From the NCBI GenBank assembly GCA_963777775.1, contig CAVZRL010000005.1, positions 682,001-746,000 of the forward strand: DNA of 64,000 nucleotides, in the 5' to 3' direction. The first letter of the stretch is position 1. Every line of letters starts with the position of its first letter. Origin of the DNA: WHSW01 sp963777775 (GTDB lineage: Bacteria > Actinomycetota > Thermoleophilia > Solirubrobacterales > 70-9). Positions 8,453 to 18,287 of the stretch are shown in pieces. The notes below the pieces were generated by a model. It worked only from the letters and a program-made list of their open reading frames with translations. It searched no databases and was not told the DNA's origin. A program made the position numbers and the translations under genes.

Positions 8453-8910
8453 GGTGCCGAGTCTAAACCGACAGCCCCTGGCCCAGGCCAGTCATCGAAG
8501 CAACCAGCAGCTTGCCGGTGAACGCGGCCGATCACCCTCGCTGATGCGTCACCGACCGGCTCGCTTCTCAACCGCCCAAGTATGCGAGGGCGATGGCGTC
8601 CACCCACCCGTCAAAGCCCGGTTGACCGCCGTTCTCGACGTCGTCAGTTGACCTCGGCACGGACGGTCATCTTGCCGAGGCGGACCCCTTGTCGATGTCG
8701 GTCCCGACGACTTCCGACAAGCGATAGCAGGCCTTTCGTTGAATAGCGGGGGGCCGATTCGTCTCTCGCTACCACCCGCGGATCGTCGAGCGCACGCGGC
8801 TGCGGCGCTGAGCCAAGAAGTATCGCCTTCGCATGGAAAGCGGCTATCTGGCCAGCCCTGGCTAGGCTGCGATCCCGACGCTTGCAACCGCAATTGCTTG
8901 GAGGACGCTG
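8453..8910. other. Intergenic stretch with a weak tRNA-end-like relic
   Basis: No gene recognised. At 8737-8756 there is agcggggggccgattcg, preceded by aggcctttcg. It resembles the degenerate tRNA 3' end plus terminator at 37.0 kb. It is weak alone but fits the spacing of the other copies. Confidence 0.35.
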
Positions 8911-9516
8911 ATGGCGGACACCACCTGCCACATGTCGATCTCGCTGGATGGCTTCGTCGCCGGGCCGGACCAGAGCCGGGAGAATCCGCTGGGGAAGCGC
9001 GGCAGGGAGGTCCATAGCTGGCACCTCGGCGACGAGCGCGCGAACGACGCCGACGCGACGGCAGAGGGCTGGCTCATGCGACCGCGCGGGGCCTACGTGA
9101 TGGGCCGCAACATGTTCGGGCCGATCCGCGGCGAGTGGGATGAGGACTGGAATGGATGGTGGGGCTCCGAGCCGCCCTACCACGCGCCGGTCTTCGTGCT
9201 CACCCACCACGCCCGCGAGCCGATCGAGATGGAGGGCGGCACGAGCTTCCACTTCGTCACCCAGGGCTTCGAGGCCGCATACGCGCAGGCGCGTGAGACG
9301 GCCGGCGAGGATGGCATTGACATCGCGGGCGGCGCCTCGACCGTCCGTCAGGCGCTCGCCGCCGGAGTGATCGACGAACTCACGCTCGACGTGGCCCCCG
9401 TCCTGTTCGGGTCCGGCGAGCGGCTGTTCGACGGAGTCGAGTCCTTCGGGTTCGAGCCGGTCGAGGTGCTCCACTCTCCGCTCGCCACGCACATCCGCTA
9501 CCGGCGGGCGGGGTGA
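8911..9516 (+). CDS. Dihydrofolate reductase family (RibD C-terminal-like) protein
   Basis: 201 residues, ATG behind GGAGG. It shows the fold pattern of the DHFR/RibD_C superfamily found widely in actinobacteria as YyaP-like proteins: SISLDGFVAGPD at the start, AYVMGRNMFG near 65, VFVLTHHARE near 95, DIAGGASTVRQALAAGVIDE near 145, then VLFGSGERLFDG. NADPH-dependent reduction is likely; the substrate is unknown. It stands alone on its strand. A fragment of a similar protein is at 17.3 kb. Confidence 0.8.
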   Translation: MADTTCHMSISLDGFVAGPDQSRENPLGKRGREVHSWHLGDERANDADATAEGWLMRPRGAYVMGRNMFGPIRGEWDEDWNGWWGSEPPYHAPVFVLTHHAREPIEMEGGTSFHFVTQGFEAAYAQARETAGEDGIDIAGGASTVRQALAAGVIDELTLDVAPVLFGSGERLFDGVESFGFEPVEVLHSPLATHIRYRRAG

Positions 9517-9778
9517 GTGAGGAGATAGCGCTTGCTGGCCCGGGCAGATTTTCGTCGCGCTCGTCGCTCGCGGCGGGCGCGTGACCAGGCCCGTAATCGG
9601 AAGCGCGGTGTCTGGCGTCGCTGCGGCGGCTGCGGCGCTGAGGCGCTTCTGCCTTCACGCGAAAGGGGAAGCGTGACGCGCATCGTCATCTCTCTCGCCT
9701 CTCGTCCGGAGCGAACGCCACGCGACGGCGTGCTTGTCCCCCCACCTGACCGCGACACCACCGAACTGAGAGGCCCCC

Positions 9779-10552
9779 ATGAGCCAGCCACGACCCACCG
9801 ATCCGATCGGATCCATTGGATGGACCGAACGCACCGGGGGAGTGCTGACCGCTCGGGAATGCCTAACACTTGCCCGGCCCCTGCTGCGGGGGGAGCTCGG
9901 CATTCTTGCCGGCCGTCTCGCGATGGTGCTCCGAATGCACTCGGGACGCCGGAGTTCCATCGATCCGGCGAGCGTGGTGCCTCCCGACTCCCCTCTCGCA
10001 AGAGATGCCGAGGTCGCGGCGCAGGATCTCTTGACACCGGCACTCCTCAACCATTCCAGTCGTGCCTACACGTGGGGCGCGGCCATCGCCGCACTTCACG
10101 GGATCACGTTCGACCGTGAGCTCCTGTACCTGGCTGCAATGTTCCACGACACCGGGATCCCGAGCCCGGTGCCCGACGTCGACTTCACGGTTCGCAGCGC
10201 CGCGTTGGCACGCGAGTTCACCGACAGCCACCGCGTGCCTGCCGATATCCGCGAGCTCGTTGCTAACGCGATCGCCATGCACCACACCCCCGGCGTTGGC
10301 CTCGAATCCGGTGCCGAGGCCTACCTCCTATCTGCCGGCACAGCGGTCGATGTGTTCGGCCTACGCAGCAACGAGATACCCGATGCAGTCCGCCAGAGCG
10401 TCATCCAGGAGTACCCGCGGTTGGGCTTCAAGCGGGAGTTCGCCGGGCTTCTCCGAGCCGAGGCCAAGCAAGTCCCTCGTGGCCGCGCCTGGTACCTGCA
10501 CCGCTTCGCCATGAGCGACCTAAGCATTCGGCTCGCGCCCTTCCGTGGTTGA
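9779..10552 (+). CDS. HD-domain hydrolase, cyanamide hydratase-like
   Basis: 257 residues. The metal-site pattern of the HD superfamily is clear: NHSSRAYTWG near residue 90, AAMFHDTGIP near 120 and AIAMHHTPG near 168. The NHSxRxY…HD spacing fits the cyanamide hydratase (DDI2)/urea hydro-lyase branch rather than nucleotidases. Metal-dependent hydration or hydrolysis of a small molecule is probable. No partner gene is adjacent. Confidence 0.72.
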   Translation: MSQPRPTDPIGSIGWTERTGGVLTARECLTLARPLLRGELGILAGRLAMVLRMHSGRRSSIDPASVVPPDSPLARDAEVAAQDLLTPALLNHSSRAYTWGAAIAALHGITFDRELLYLAAMFHDTGIPSPVPDVDFTVRSAALAREFTDSHRVPADIRELVANAIAMHHTPGVGLESGAEAYLLSAGTAVDVFGLRSNEIPDAVRQSVIQEYPRLGFKREFAGLLRAEAKQVPRGRAWYLHRFAMSDLSIRLAPFRG

Positions 10553-10664
10553 TGTGACGGCAACCGGCAAGGGGTGCGGGCCCGCAGTCCGAAGTCTGTC
10601 GTGCTGAAGACCGCTGGCTTCCTGGCGATCGGGCCTCTGGGTTTGATGGCGGGAGGCCCTGAAG

Positions 10665-10718
10665 ATCGCCGACCGGGAGCGAGAGCTTCGGCGTCTGGAG
10701 GGCTAGCGGCGCTTAGTC
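10665..10718 (+). repeat. 54-bp partial copy of the end of the 29.2-kb gene
   Basis: This stretch matches 29988-30041 at about 50 of 54 positions. It spans the last codons (ERxLRRLEG, stop) and the bases just beyond. Nothing else of that gene is present here, so it is a detached 3' scrap, directly upstream of tRNA copy B. Confidence 0.65.
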
Positions 10719-10770
10719 GCCCAGCAAATTGATGCCCGCCGGCCAGCGTTCGACGTGCCGGCGGCACAAG

Positions 10771-10795
10771 AAAACCTCGCCTGAGCGGGGCTTTC
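10771..10795 (-). terminator. Terminator-like hairpin beside tRNA copy B
   Basis: aaacctcgc and gcggggcttt pair (one G-T) over a 4-nt loop. On the minus strand it ends in a T-run right after the tRNA 3' end, as a tRNA gene terminator would. Confidence 0.5.
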
Positions 10796-10800
10796 CTTCA

Positions 10801-11030
10801 GTAGCGGGGGTGGGATTTGAACCCACTCTCCGGGCGATGAGATCGATCCAGCGGGTACCGCTGGCGCGCGATGCCGCATTCCTATGCGGTTTCAGTTTCC
10901 CCCAGTTGCTCTCACTTGCGCTCAGATTGATGCCCAAATTGATGCCCCGTTTGTCCCGGCGATGACGGCTGCAGGCATATCGAACCCAATCGGCGGTGCT
11001 GCCGCTTTCACGCGGAAGCAGGTGTGACCG
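10801..11030 (-). repeat. tRNA-CAU 3'-half fragment with conserved flank (att-like copy B)
   Basis: The core at 10801-10842 is the tRNA 3' half with a few changes. The conserved flank follows: a GCGCGATGCCGCATTCCTAT block, a TTGCGCTCAGATTGATGCCC block with two ATTGATGCCC repeats 12 bp apart, then gtcggcggtgctgccgctttcacgcgg in short form. The inner flank is shared with copies C and D, the outer part with D only. It looks like one end of an integrated element. No integrase gene remains. Confidence 0.7.
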
Positions 11031-11069
11031 TGGTGCGCGTCCAGGCGCGGGGGACGAGGCTTCGCGCTA

Positions 11070-12047
<978 letters not shown>

Positions 12048-12185
12048 TGGGTTGCTCCGTTCTGTAGGCACGGCTGTCGGGACGGAGATCCAAGAAAGCA
12101 CGCATCTGCGCCAAGTGAGAGTCCCTGTTGATGGGGGTACTGGCAGGGTCTCCCAGCGTCGGCCGGGCGGGTCTACCCTGATCTC

Positions 12186-13067
12186 GTGGACGCCAAGAGC
12201 GAGATCCGGGAGTTCCTGACCTCCAGGCGGGCGAAGCTGACGCCCGACGAAGTCGGTCTGACGTCCTACGGCCCCCGGCGTGTGCCGGGGCTGCGCCGGG
12301 AGGAAGTCGCGGTTCTCGCCGGGGTGAGCGTCCCCTACTACACCCGGCTCGAGCGCGGGAACCTGAGCGGGGTCTCCGAAAGCGTTCTGGAAGCGCTGAC
12401 CCGCGCCCTGCAGCTCGACGACGCCGAGCGGGCGCATCTCTTTGACCTCGCACGCGCGGCGCAGCCGGCAGCCCCGGCGCGACGGCGTCCGAGAAAGGAA
12501 CGGATCCGGCCGAGCGTGCAGCGGATGCTCGACGCGATCACCGGAGCGCCGGCGGCCGTGCTCAACAGCCGCTTGGATATGCTCGCGACCAACACGCTCG
12601 CCCGGGGGCTGTTCTCGGAGTTGTACGTCGACCCGGCGCGGCCGGTGAACCACGCTCGGTTCGTCTTTCTCAGCCCGCGCGCGACGGACTTCTATGACGA
12701 CTGGGAGCGCGCCGCAGGCGACACCGTCGCCATCCTCCGCACGGCGGCCGGTCGCGATCCCCACGACCGCGATCTGTCGGACCTCGTCGGCGAGCTCTCG
12801 ACTCGCAGCGAGGAGTTCCGCAAGCGCTGGGCCGCGCACAACGTCCGCATCCACCGGACCGGTACGAAGGCCTTTCACCACCCGGTGGTCGGCGACCTCA
12901 GCCTGACCTACGAGATGATGGATCTGTCCGCCGACAGCGGTCTCGCCCTCCTCGCCTACACCGCCGAGGCCGGCTCAAAGTCTGCCGAGGCACTCGACCT
13001 CCTCGCGAGCTGGACCGTGACGATCGAGGTGGCCGACGGGGGAAAGATGTCGCAGAGAACGTCGTAA
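12186..13067 (+). CDS. XRE-type regulator with MmyB-like ligand domain
   Basis: 293 residues from a GTG. The first 90 hold an XRE helix-turn-helix (LRREEVAVLAGVSVPYYTRL, EALTRALQLDD). The rest is the MmyB-like, PAS-related domain (LNSRLDMLATNTLARGLFSE, FDDWERAAGDTVAILR type). Actinobacteria use such proteins as small-molecule-sensing regulators of nearby dehydrogenases. It is divergent from the aldo/keto reductase and followed by an alcohol-dehydrogenase-like gene, both likely targets. Confidence 0.85.
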   Translation: MDAKSEIREFLTSRRAKLTPDEVGLTSYGPRRVPGLRREEVAVLAGVSVPYYTRLERGNLSGVSESVLEALTRALQLDDAERAHLFDLARAAQPAAPARRRPRKERIRPSVQRMLDAITGAPAAVLNSRLDMLATNTLARGLFSELYVDPARPVNHARFVFLSPRATDFYDDWERAAGDTVAILRTAAGRDPHDRDLSDLVGELSTRSEEFRKRWAAHNVRIHRTGTKAFHHPVVGDLSLTYEMMDLSADSGLALLAYTAEAGSKSAEALDLLASWTVTIEVADGGKMSQRTS

Positions 13068-13256
13068 CCATCGGCGCCTCGAGGGCCAGGCAGCCGGGAC
13101 CCGGTCCAGGCGGCTCTTGCTTTGGACGACGAGGCGTTCCGCCGCCGATCCGGATGGCTCTCGCTTTGCGCGACGACCGACAGCGTCGCGTCCGGAGTGC
13201 ACGGTTTGCGGCGAGTGGTAGTTGCGCGGCGGGTGGGGCGCATCCGCGTGCCACCA

Positions 13257-14198
13257 ATGATGAATAGGGTCGCGTCGGTGCTTGCCCTGACGACGACCTC
13301 GGCCGCCCCGCACGTCGCGCTAACCGAGGTCCCGGATCCCGCGCCGCTGCCCGACCAGGCTCTGGTTAGGGTTCGTACGTTCTCGCTCAACCGCGGCGAG
13401 GTAACCCGCCTGCCGGAGCTGCCGGAGGGGTCGATCACCGGCTGGGATGCAGCCGGAATGGTCGAACGGGCCGCCGCCAACGGCAGTGGACCGGCCGCCG
13501 GCGTGCGCGTCGTCGGGCTGGTGAACGTCGGCGCCTGGGCGCAGCTCGCCGCGATTCCGACCACCGCGCTGGCCGCGATCCCGGACGCGGTAACCGACGG
13601 GCAGGCCGCCACGTTGCCCACCGCCGGAATGACGGCGCTCCGGGCGATTGAGGTCGGGGGTCTGGTGCTCGGCAAGCGCGTGCTGATCACCGGCGCGACC
13701 GGCGGCGTCGGGCGCATCGCGATCCAGCTGGCGCATGAGAGCGGCGCGCACGTCAGCGCGCTCGTCCGCGATCTCACCGCGTCGCAGGAGCTCCTGCGCC
13801 GGCTCGGCGCCAGCGACGTGGTCGAGCACCTCGACGGCGACTTCGACACGATCATCGACTGCGTCGGAGGTCGCACGTTCGGGCTCGCCATCGAGCATGT
13901 CGCGCCGCGCGGAGTCGTGGTCAACATCGCGACAGAGAGCGACGACGAGACGGTCACCTTCCGGGCGCAACGGTTCGACCGTGCAAAAGGCGCGAGGATC
14001 TTCACCCTGAACCTCTTCGACGAGGTTGCCTCGCATTCCAGCGGGACCAGCGACCTCACACGCCTCTGCGGGCTGATGGCCGAAGGACGGCTCGACGGCC
14101 AGGTCGAACTCGAAGGCTCGTGGCGCAAGCCCGCCCCACTGCTCGACGCCCTGCTGGAGCGACGCATCGGCGGCAAGGCCGTGCTCCACGTCGATTGA
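13257..14198 (+). CDS. MDR-family quinone oxidoreductase/alcohol dehydrogenase
   Basis: 313 residues starting at the first of two adjacent ATGs. GroES-like N-terminal domain (TFSLNRGEVTRLPE, GWDAAGMVERA), then the nucleotide-binding domain with ITGATGGVGRIAIQLAHESG near 140. The zinc-binding cysteines are absent, so it is a zinc-free NADPH:quinone/enone reductase type. It lies 189 bp after the XRE/MmyB regulator on the same strand and may be under its control. Confidence 0.82.
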   Translation: MMNRVASVLALTTTSAAPHVALTEVPDPAPLPDQALVRVRTFSLNRGEVTRLPELPEGSITGWDAAGMVERAAANGSGPAAGVRVVGLVNVGAWAQLAAIPTTALAAIPDAVTDGQAATLPTAGMTALRAIEVGGLVLGKRVLITGATGGVGRIAIQLAHESGAHVSALVRDLTASQELLRRLGASDVVEHLDGDFDTIIDCVGGRTFGLAIEHVAPRGVVVNIATESDDETVTFRAQRFDRAKGARIFTLNLFDEVASHSSGTSDLTRLCGLMAEGRLDGQVELEGSWRKPAPLLDALLERRIGGKAVLHVD

Positions 14199-14340
14199 CC
14201 GCCAACGCCCGCGCGTCGCCCCTGTCGCTTCGCGCGAGGAGGAGCAGTGGCATCCTGCCCCGTAGTGGTCGGAGCTCCTTCGCGTTCGCCCGCCGCCGGC
14301 CGGTCGTCGGCTCGCGTTGCACTGGCGACGGAAACCGGGC

Positions 14341-14838
14341 TCAGGGAAGCGGGTGGGACTGCGCCAGCGGCGGGCCGAGGACCGTCATGCCCGCGTCCTG
14401 CGCGAGCGCCGCGAAGGCCTCCCGCACAGCCGATCCCTCGCCGGCCACCTCCGCCAAGCGCTCGAAGAATCGCTCCATCCCCGCCGATGCAGGGGTGAAG
14501 ACGAAGAGCATGTGGGCCTCACCCTCGCTCACGTTCTGCCAGCTGTGGGGTGTATGTCGCGGGACGAACGCGAACGACCCCGGCGCCATGTCCATGACCT
14601 CATCTTCGATCCGGAGGCGAAACGCTCCGTCGACGAAGTACATGACCTCGTCCTCGTTCGCGTGCTTGTGAAAGGGCGGACCCTCCCCGGGCATCGTGAC
14701 GCTCTCGCAGGCCGTCAGAGCCCCACCGGTCTCCTCGCCGCGAGCCTTGATCTCGAGCGGCCCTCCCGTCGCAACCGGATTGCGCAGCGAGTCGCCCGCT
14801 CCCCGCGCCACGTGGATCGGTCGGGCGTCGCCGCTCAT
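14341..14838 (-). CDS. Cupin-domain protein
   Basis: 165 residues, single conserved beta-barrel. Motif 1 is PFHKHANEDEVMYFVDG (His, His, Glu metal ligands) and motif 2 is FVPRHTPHSWQN. This type often acts on small phenolics or as a binding protein; the function is not readable. Its ATG overlaps the stop of the upstream NTF2-like gene (ATGA), so the two are translated together. Confidence 0.8.
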   Translation of the reverse strand: MSGDARPIHVARGAGDSLRNPVATGGPLEIKARGEETGGALTACESVTMPGEGPPFHKHANEDEVMYFVDGAFRLRIEDEVMDMAPGSFAFVPRHTPHSWQNVSEGEAHMLFVFTPASAGMERFFERLAEVAGEGSAVREAFAALAQDAGMTVLGPPLAQSHPLP

Positions 14839-15287
14839 GGCCTCTCCATGCGGGTGTCGGGACCTGGGTTGTCGGCGTGGCGGTGGACGATCTTCCAGAC
14901 GCCGTCCTCGCGCCGGTAGATGTGCGTCACGCGAACCAACACGGGCTCCACGGGGCGCCCGGCGATCGATCCGTTAAAGCGCTCGAAGCCCAGGGTGTAG
15001 GCCATGTCTGCATCCATCCCGACGACCTCGACGTCGAAGTGGAAGTCGCTGACGTCGGAGAACCGCGACGCGACCCATGTAAACGTCTCGCTCAGCTTGT
15101 CCCACCCGGACTGGGACATGCCGATCGCGCCGAAGAGTGTCACCGGGTCGTTCTTCGACCAGAGATCCATCCTGGGCCCGGGATCCCCATTGGTCACGAA
15201 CGCCTCCTCGGCCTCGGTCTGCCGCGCGAGGACGCTCGAGCGAAACGCCTCGACCTCGGCCGGCTCGCCGTGCTCCTTGATTCCCAT
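14835..15287 (-). CDS. NTF2-like (SnoaL/DUF4440-type) protein
   Basis: 150 residues from ATG 15287, behind GAGGGAG. It has the NTF2 cone-fold pattern: an N-terminal helix with NGDPGPRMDLWSKNDPVTLFG, GWDKLSETFTWVASRF near 70, and a final HIYRREDGVWKIVHRHAD. It may be a small enzyme or ligand-binding protein. It is unlike the MSQENVE genes in its ends. Coupled to the cupin gene by a 4-nt overlap. Confidence 0.75.
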   Translation of the reverse strand: MGIKEHGEPAEVEAFRSSVLARQTEAEEAFVTNGDPGPRMDLWSKNDPVTLFGAIGMSQSGWDKLSETFTWVASRFSDVSDFHFDVEVVGMDADMAYTLGFERFNGSIAGRPVEPVLVRVTHIYRREDGVWKIVHRHADNPGPDTRMERP

Positions 15288-15400
15288 CTGAGCTCCCTCG
15301 GTCACGTCCGCGGTCCGCGATCCGGCCGCGCGAGCCGAGTCTCTCACGCCAGAGTGACCGCTTGGGCATTAGGAGATCCGCATAGCCCAGCAGGTCAGGT

Positions 15401-15466
15401 CGATCAGATCCTGCCGCGCGCGAGGTCCGACGGTCGCCGTCCGAGATGGCCTCTGCCCGGAGCTCG
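15401..15466. repeat. 66-bp direct repeat, second copy at 27306-27372
   Basis: Apart from one inserted T the two copies are identical by eye. At 27.3 kb the sequence is the coding end of the phosphodiesterase gene (…SDGDRRTSRAAG). Here it lies just past the MarR gene with no phosphodiesterase. It is a detached 3' scrap or a recombination scar. Confidence 0.7.
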
Positions 15467-15473
15467 CGCTCGC

Positions 15474-15971
15474 TCAGCAGGCACCCTCCTCGTGGCCCAG
15501 GCAGCTCTCGCCCGCCTCCTCCCGGGGACAGAGCTGGGCGCCGTCGGCGACCTTTCGCAACAGCGACCAGAACTGCTCGCGCTCAGCCGAGTCGAGTGTC
15601 TCGACCAGCTTGCCCTCCCCCTCGGCGACCGCGCTGTCGGCCTCGGCCAGTAACTCGGTGCCGCGCTCGGAGAGCTCGACCACGTAGCGCCGCTTGTCGC
15701 TTTCGTGGCGGTAGCGCTCGATCAGGTCCCGGTCGGCGAGCTCGCCGGTGATCGTGGCCAGATTGCTGTAGTCGAGGCCGAGCGCGTCGGCGAGCGACGC
15801 CTGCGAGGAGGTGCCGATCGCCTCCAACTGCTTGAGGACGACGAAGTGCTGCGCGTTGAGGCCGAGGGGCTTCAACGACTTGCGGTAGCGCCCCATCGAT
15901 TCGCCGCCGAGGCGCGAGAGCAGCACGCCGAGCGGCAGCTGCGAGGAGAGGTTGGCGGTCGACGCTTCCAT
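15474..15971 (-). CDS. MarR-family regulator
   Basis: 165 residues. The winged helix-turn-helix is clear: LGLNAQHFVVLKQLEAIG, ASLADALGLDYSNLATITGE, and the wing RYRHESDKRRYVVELSERG. The C-terminal tail has CPREEAGESC with two cysteines that could sense oxidants. It is divergent from the YceI gene, with repeated TGGTTGAG motifs between them. It probably represses itself and the YceI/FMN-reductase operon. Confidence 0.88.
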   Translation of the reverse strand: MEASTANLSSQLPLGVLLSRLGGESMGRYRKSLKPLGLNAQHFVVLKQLEAIGTSSQASLADALGLDYSNLATITGELADRDLIERYRHESDKRRYVVELSERGTELLAEADSAVAEGEGKLVETLDSAEREQFWSLLRKVADGAQLCPREEAGESCLGHEEGAC

Positions 15972-15985
15972 GCTTCGAAGAATAG

Positions 15986-16046
15986 TGGTTGAGGACAACG
16001 ATGGTAGTTACTAATGGTGGTAGAGTACAATGCTGGTTGAGCACCA
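15986..16046. promoter_or_regulatory. Putative MarR operators and YceI promoter
   Basis: TGGTTGAG occurs at 15986 and again at 16034. The first is inside GTTGAGGACAAC (GTT-N6-AAC), the second inside TGGTTGAGCACCA (TGGT-N5-ACCA). TACAAT at 16026-16031 is a good -10 for the YceI gene, so the second site lies over its start region. Confidence 0.5.
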
Positions 16047-16078
16047 CAGACTCACCCACCTCTACCGAAAGGCCAGGC

Positions 16079-16636
16079 ATGACCCCCACCGCAACGCAGA
16101 CGATCGACGGCACCTACACCGAGGACGGGATCCATTCCGCGTTCGGGTTCGCGGTCGCTCACAACGGCATCTCGACCTACCGAGGCACGCTCGACGACGT
16201 GAGCGCGACGCTGAGCGCGGGCGAGGACGGGATCGAGCTGCGAGGAGCGGCCCGGGTCGAGTCGATCTCGATCCGCGAGCCCGAGCAGTTTCGCGCCCAC
16301 GTGCTCGGCGAGGAGTTCTTCAACGCGACTGCCTATCCCGAGGTCTCGTTTAGCTCGACCAGCGTCGAGCTCGCAGACGACGGCAGCGCCGCGGTAGAGG
16401 GCGAGCTGACGATCGCCCGCACCACCCGCCCGGTGAGCGCGAAGGGCAGCTGGCGCGGCCCGGTCGAGGGTCCCGACACGGCCACCCGGCTGGCGCTCGA
16501 GCTCGAGACCGGCTTCGACCGGCGCGAGTTCGGCTTCGACTGGCAGATGGAGCTGCCGGGGGGCGGCGAGGCTCTGGCGTGGAACGTCGCCCTCGAGATC
16601 CACCTCGAGCTCGTCCAGGGCGCGCCCGAGGCGTAG
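16079..16636 (+). CDS. YceI-like lipocalin-fold protein
   Basis: 185 residues from ATG 16079. YceI proteins are beta-barrels that bind amphipathic or isoprenoid molecules. The family pattern is present: DGTYTEDGIHSAFGFAVAHN at the start, then HVLGEEFFNATAYPEVSFSS near 80, and LTIARTTRPVSAKG near 115. There is no signal peptide, so it is cytoplasmic. It is followed after 2 nt by the FMN reductase gene, one operon. Confidence 0.85.
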   Translation: MTPTATQTIDGTYTEDGIHSAFGFAVAHNGISTYRGTLDDVSATLSAGEDGIELRGAARVESISIREPEQFRAHVLGEEFFNATAYPEVSFSSTSVELADDGSAAVEGELTIARTTRPVSAKGSWRGPVEGPDTATRLALELETGFDRREFGFDWQMELPGGGEALAWNVALEIHLELVQGAPEA

Positions 16637-16638
16637 CG

Positions 16639-17193
16639 ATGCGGGTCCTGGGGATCTCCGGATCGCTTCGCCGGGGCTCGCACAACACCGCCCTGCTCCG
16701 AGCGGCGGCGACGCTGCTGTCCCCCGAAGCCGAGCTTCGCGAGCTCGAGGGGCTCGCTGCCCTGCCGCCCTACAACGAGGACGACGACGACGGGATCGGG
16801 CCCGAGGCGGTGGCCGCGCTGCGCCGGCAGATCGCCGGCGCCGACGCCGTCCTGATCAGCACCCCGGAGTACAACGCCTCGATCCCGGGCGTGCTCAAGA
16901 ACGCGATCGACTGGGCCTCGAGACCGTTTCCCATGCACTCGTTCCGAGATAAGCCGGTGCTGGTGGTCGGCGCCAGCACCGGCATGTTCGGGGCCGTCTG
17001 GGCCCAGGCCGAGGTCCGCCGCACCCTCGACCACATCGGCGCTCGGGTGCTCGATTCAGAGCTCGCGGTCGGCTCTGCCGAGGAGGTCTTCGGCCCCGAC
17101 GGCTCGCTTCGCGACAACGCGCTCGCAGAGCGCCTCGCCGATCAGCTCGAGGCCCTGACCGGCGCCGCCCGGCTCATGCCGGTCACCGCCTGA
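16639..17193 (+). CDS. NADPH-dependent FMN reductase (chromate/quinone reductase-like)
   Basis: 184 residues. Flavodoxin-like fold: GISGSLRRGSHNTALLR is the phosphate loop and STPEYNASIPGVLKNAIDW the family signature for azo/chromate reductases (PEYN). It reduces flavins, quinones or azo compounds using NAD(P)H. With the MarR regulator and YceI protein it forms a probable redox or quinone stress unit. Confidence 0.88.
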   Translation: MRVLGISGSLRRGSHNTALLRAAATLLSPEAELRELEGLAALPPYNEDDDDGIGPEAVAALRRQIAGADAVLISTPEYNASIPGVLKNAIDWASRPFPMHSFRDKPVLVVGASTGMFGAVWAQAEVRRTLDHIGARVLDSELAVGSAEEVFGPDGSLRDNALAERLADQLEALTGAARLMPVTA

Positions 17194-17285
17194 CAGCGAC
17201 GGGCTGGAGTCACTCGCGGCGCAGGCCACGACGCGGTGGTTGCGGCGATCCGGGCGGCGCCGGATGGGAGAGGATCCGTCGCTGC

Positions 17286-17445
17286 GAGAACGAGCTCCGG
17301 GCCGCGCTCGCCGACGTCTGGTGCGCGATCCCGAAGGTTGTCTTCAGCCGCACGCTCGACAGCGTCCAGGGCAACGCCCGGCTCGCCGAGGCGTCGGTGG
17401 CCGAGGAGGCCGCTGCCGACTTGCCTGCAGCAGACCTGAGGCTGT
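17286..17445 (+). pseudogene. C-terminal-region fragment of a DHFR/RibD-like protein
   Basis: One frame reads ALADVWCAIPKVVFSRTLDS then VQGNARLAEASVAEE. This matches the W…KVVFSRTL…GNARL block in DHFR-family proteins such as the intact gene at 8.9 kb. Both sides are missing, and a frameshift splits it from similar text before 17286. It is a relic. Confidence 0.6.
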
Positions 17446-17502
17446 TGTCCCCCGCGGTTGTCCCGAAGCAAAATGAGCGCTTGGAGCGGGATCGAAGGGA
17501 AG

Positions 17503-17528
17503 AAAAAACCCCGCAGTTGCGGGCTTTT
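17503..17528. terminator. Bidirectional terminator beside tRNA copy C
   Basis: cccgca and tgcggg pair over a 2-nt loop, with an A-run on the left and a T-run on the right. It can end transcription from either side, including the tRNA-like strand. Confidence 0.65.
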
Positions 17529-17533
17529 AGTTC

Positions 17534-17690
17534 ATAGCGGGGGTGGGATTTGAGCCCACGACCTCCGGGTTATGAGATCGATCCCGCGGGTAGCGCCAGC
17601 GCGCGATGCCGCATTCCTAATGCGGTCTCAGGTCCTTCTAGTTGCGCCCACTTGCGCTCAGATTGATGCCCAAATTGATGCCCGTTGTCC
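17534..17690 (-). repeat. tRNA-CAU 3'-half fragment with flank (att-like copy C)
   Basis: The core at 17535-17577 (T-arm, variable loop, ctCATaa) is nearly identical to copy D. The conserved flank follows, with GCGCGATGCCGCATTCCTAA and the two ATTGATGCCC repeats. The 5' half of a tRNA is absent. Confidence 0.75.
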
Positions 17691-17787
17691 CCACGCGCGT
17701 CCCGAGCGAGGTCGCACCGCTCCTTTGAGGGACCCGAGCGGCAGGCCGCCGTTCAACGCGGCCTGCCGCATGGACCGGTGTCCGCGC

Positions 17788-18052
17788 CTAGTAGCGGATC
17801 TTGCCGTCGACGTCGACGGTGACCACGGTGCCGACTGTTCACGCTGCTCCCGGGTGGAAGCGTGCCGTTGAACGTGCTGCTGCCGGTGACGCCCTTGCCC
17901 TGCCGGGTGCCCCCAGTGGCTTTGGCTGCGCCGGTCAGGGTGATGCTGCCGTCGGGCTGGAACTCGACCACGTCCGTGGTCTTCAGGTTCACCGGTTTCC
18001 CGGGTTTCCGCCGTCGGCGCCAGCGCGTACTTGAGCGGACTGGCCTGCTCAT
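17788..18052 (-). pseudogene. Frameshifted small beta-rich protein
   Basis: The upper part reads DVVEFQPDGSITLTGAAKAT and STFNGTLPPGSSVN. In another frame the end reads VGTVVTVDVDGKIRY, stop. Joined, these make a coherent beta-rich repeat-like polypeptide, so at least one indel divides it. The start is not clear. Confidence 0.45.
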
Positions 18053-18287
18053 GTTCGCGCGAGCTGGGGTTCAGCCAGGGACCCGGGTTTGCGCCACCGG
18101 CGACGGCTTGGCCTCCGGCGGTGGCCTGAGCGGTCGCATCGGCGCTGGGTCTCGCCGAGACCCTCTGTGCGACAGCCTCACGCGAGAGCGGAAGCGCGCC
18201 TCTGGGTTTCCGCCGCGAAGACCCCGGGGACCGAGCCGCCCGCCAGGGCAGGCGCGCCGGGTCCCGATACACCGGATCGTCGGGACT

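Noticed and set aside
12048..12881. Long N-terminal extension of the aldo/keto reductase
   Set aside because: It is antisense to the XRE/MmyB regulator; the family start MQHISIGDLDVSRIGLGTM with its own ribosome binding site fixes the start at 12047.
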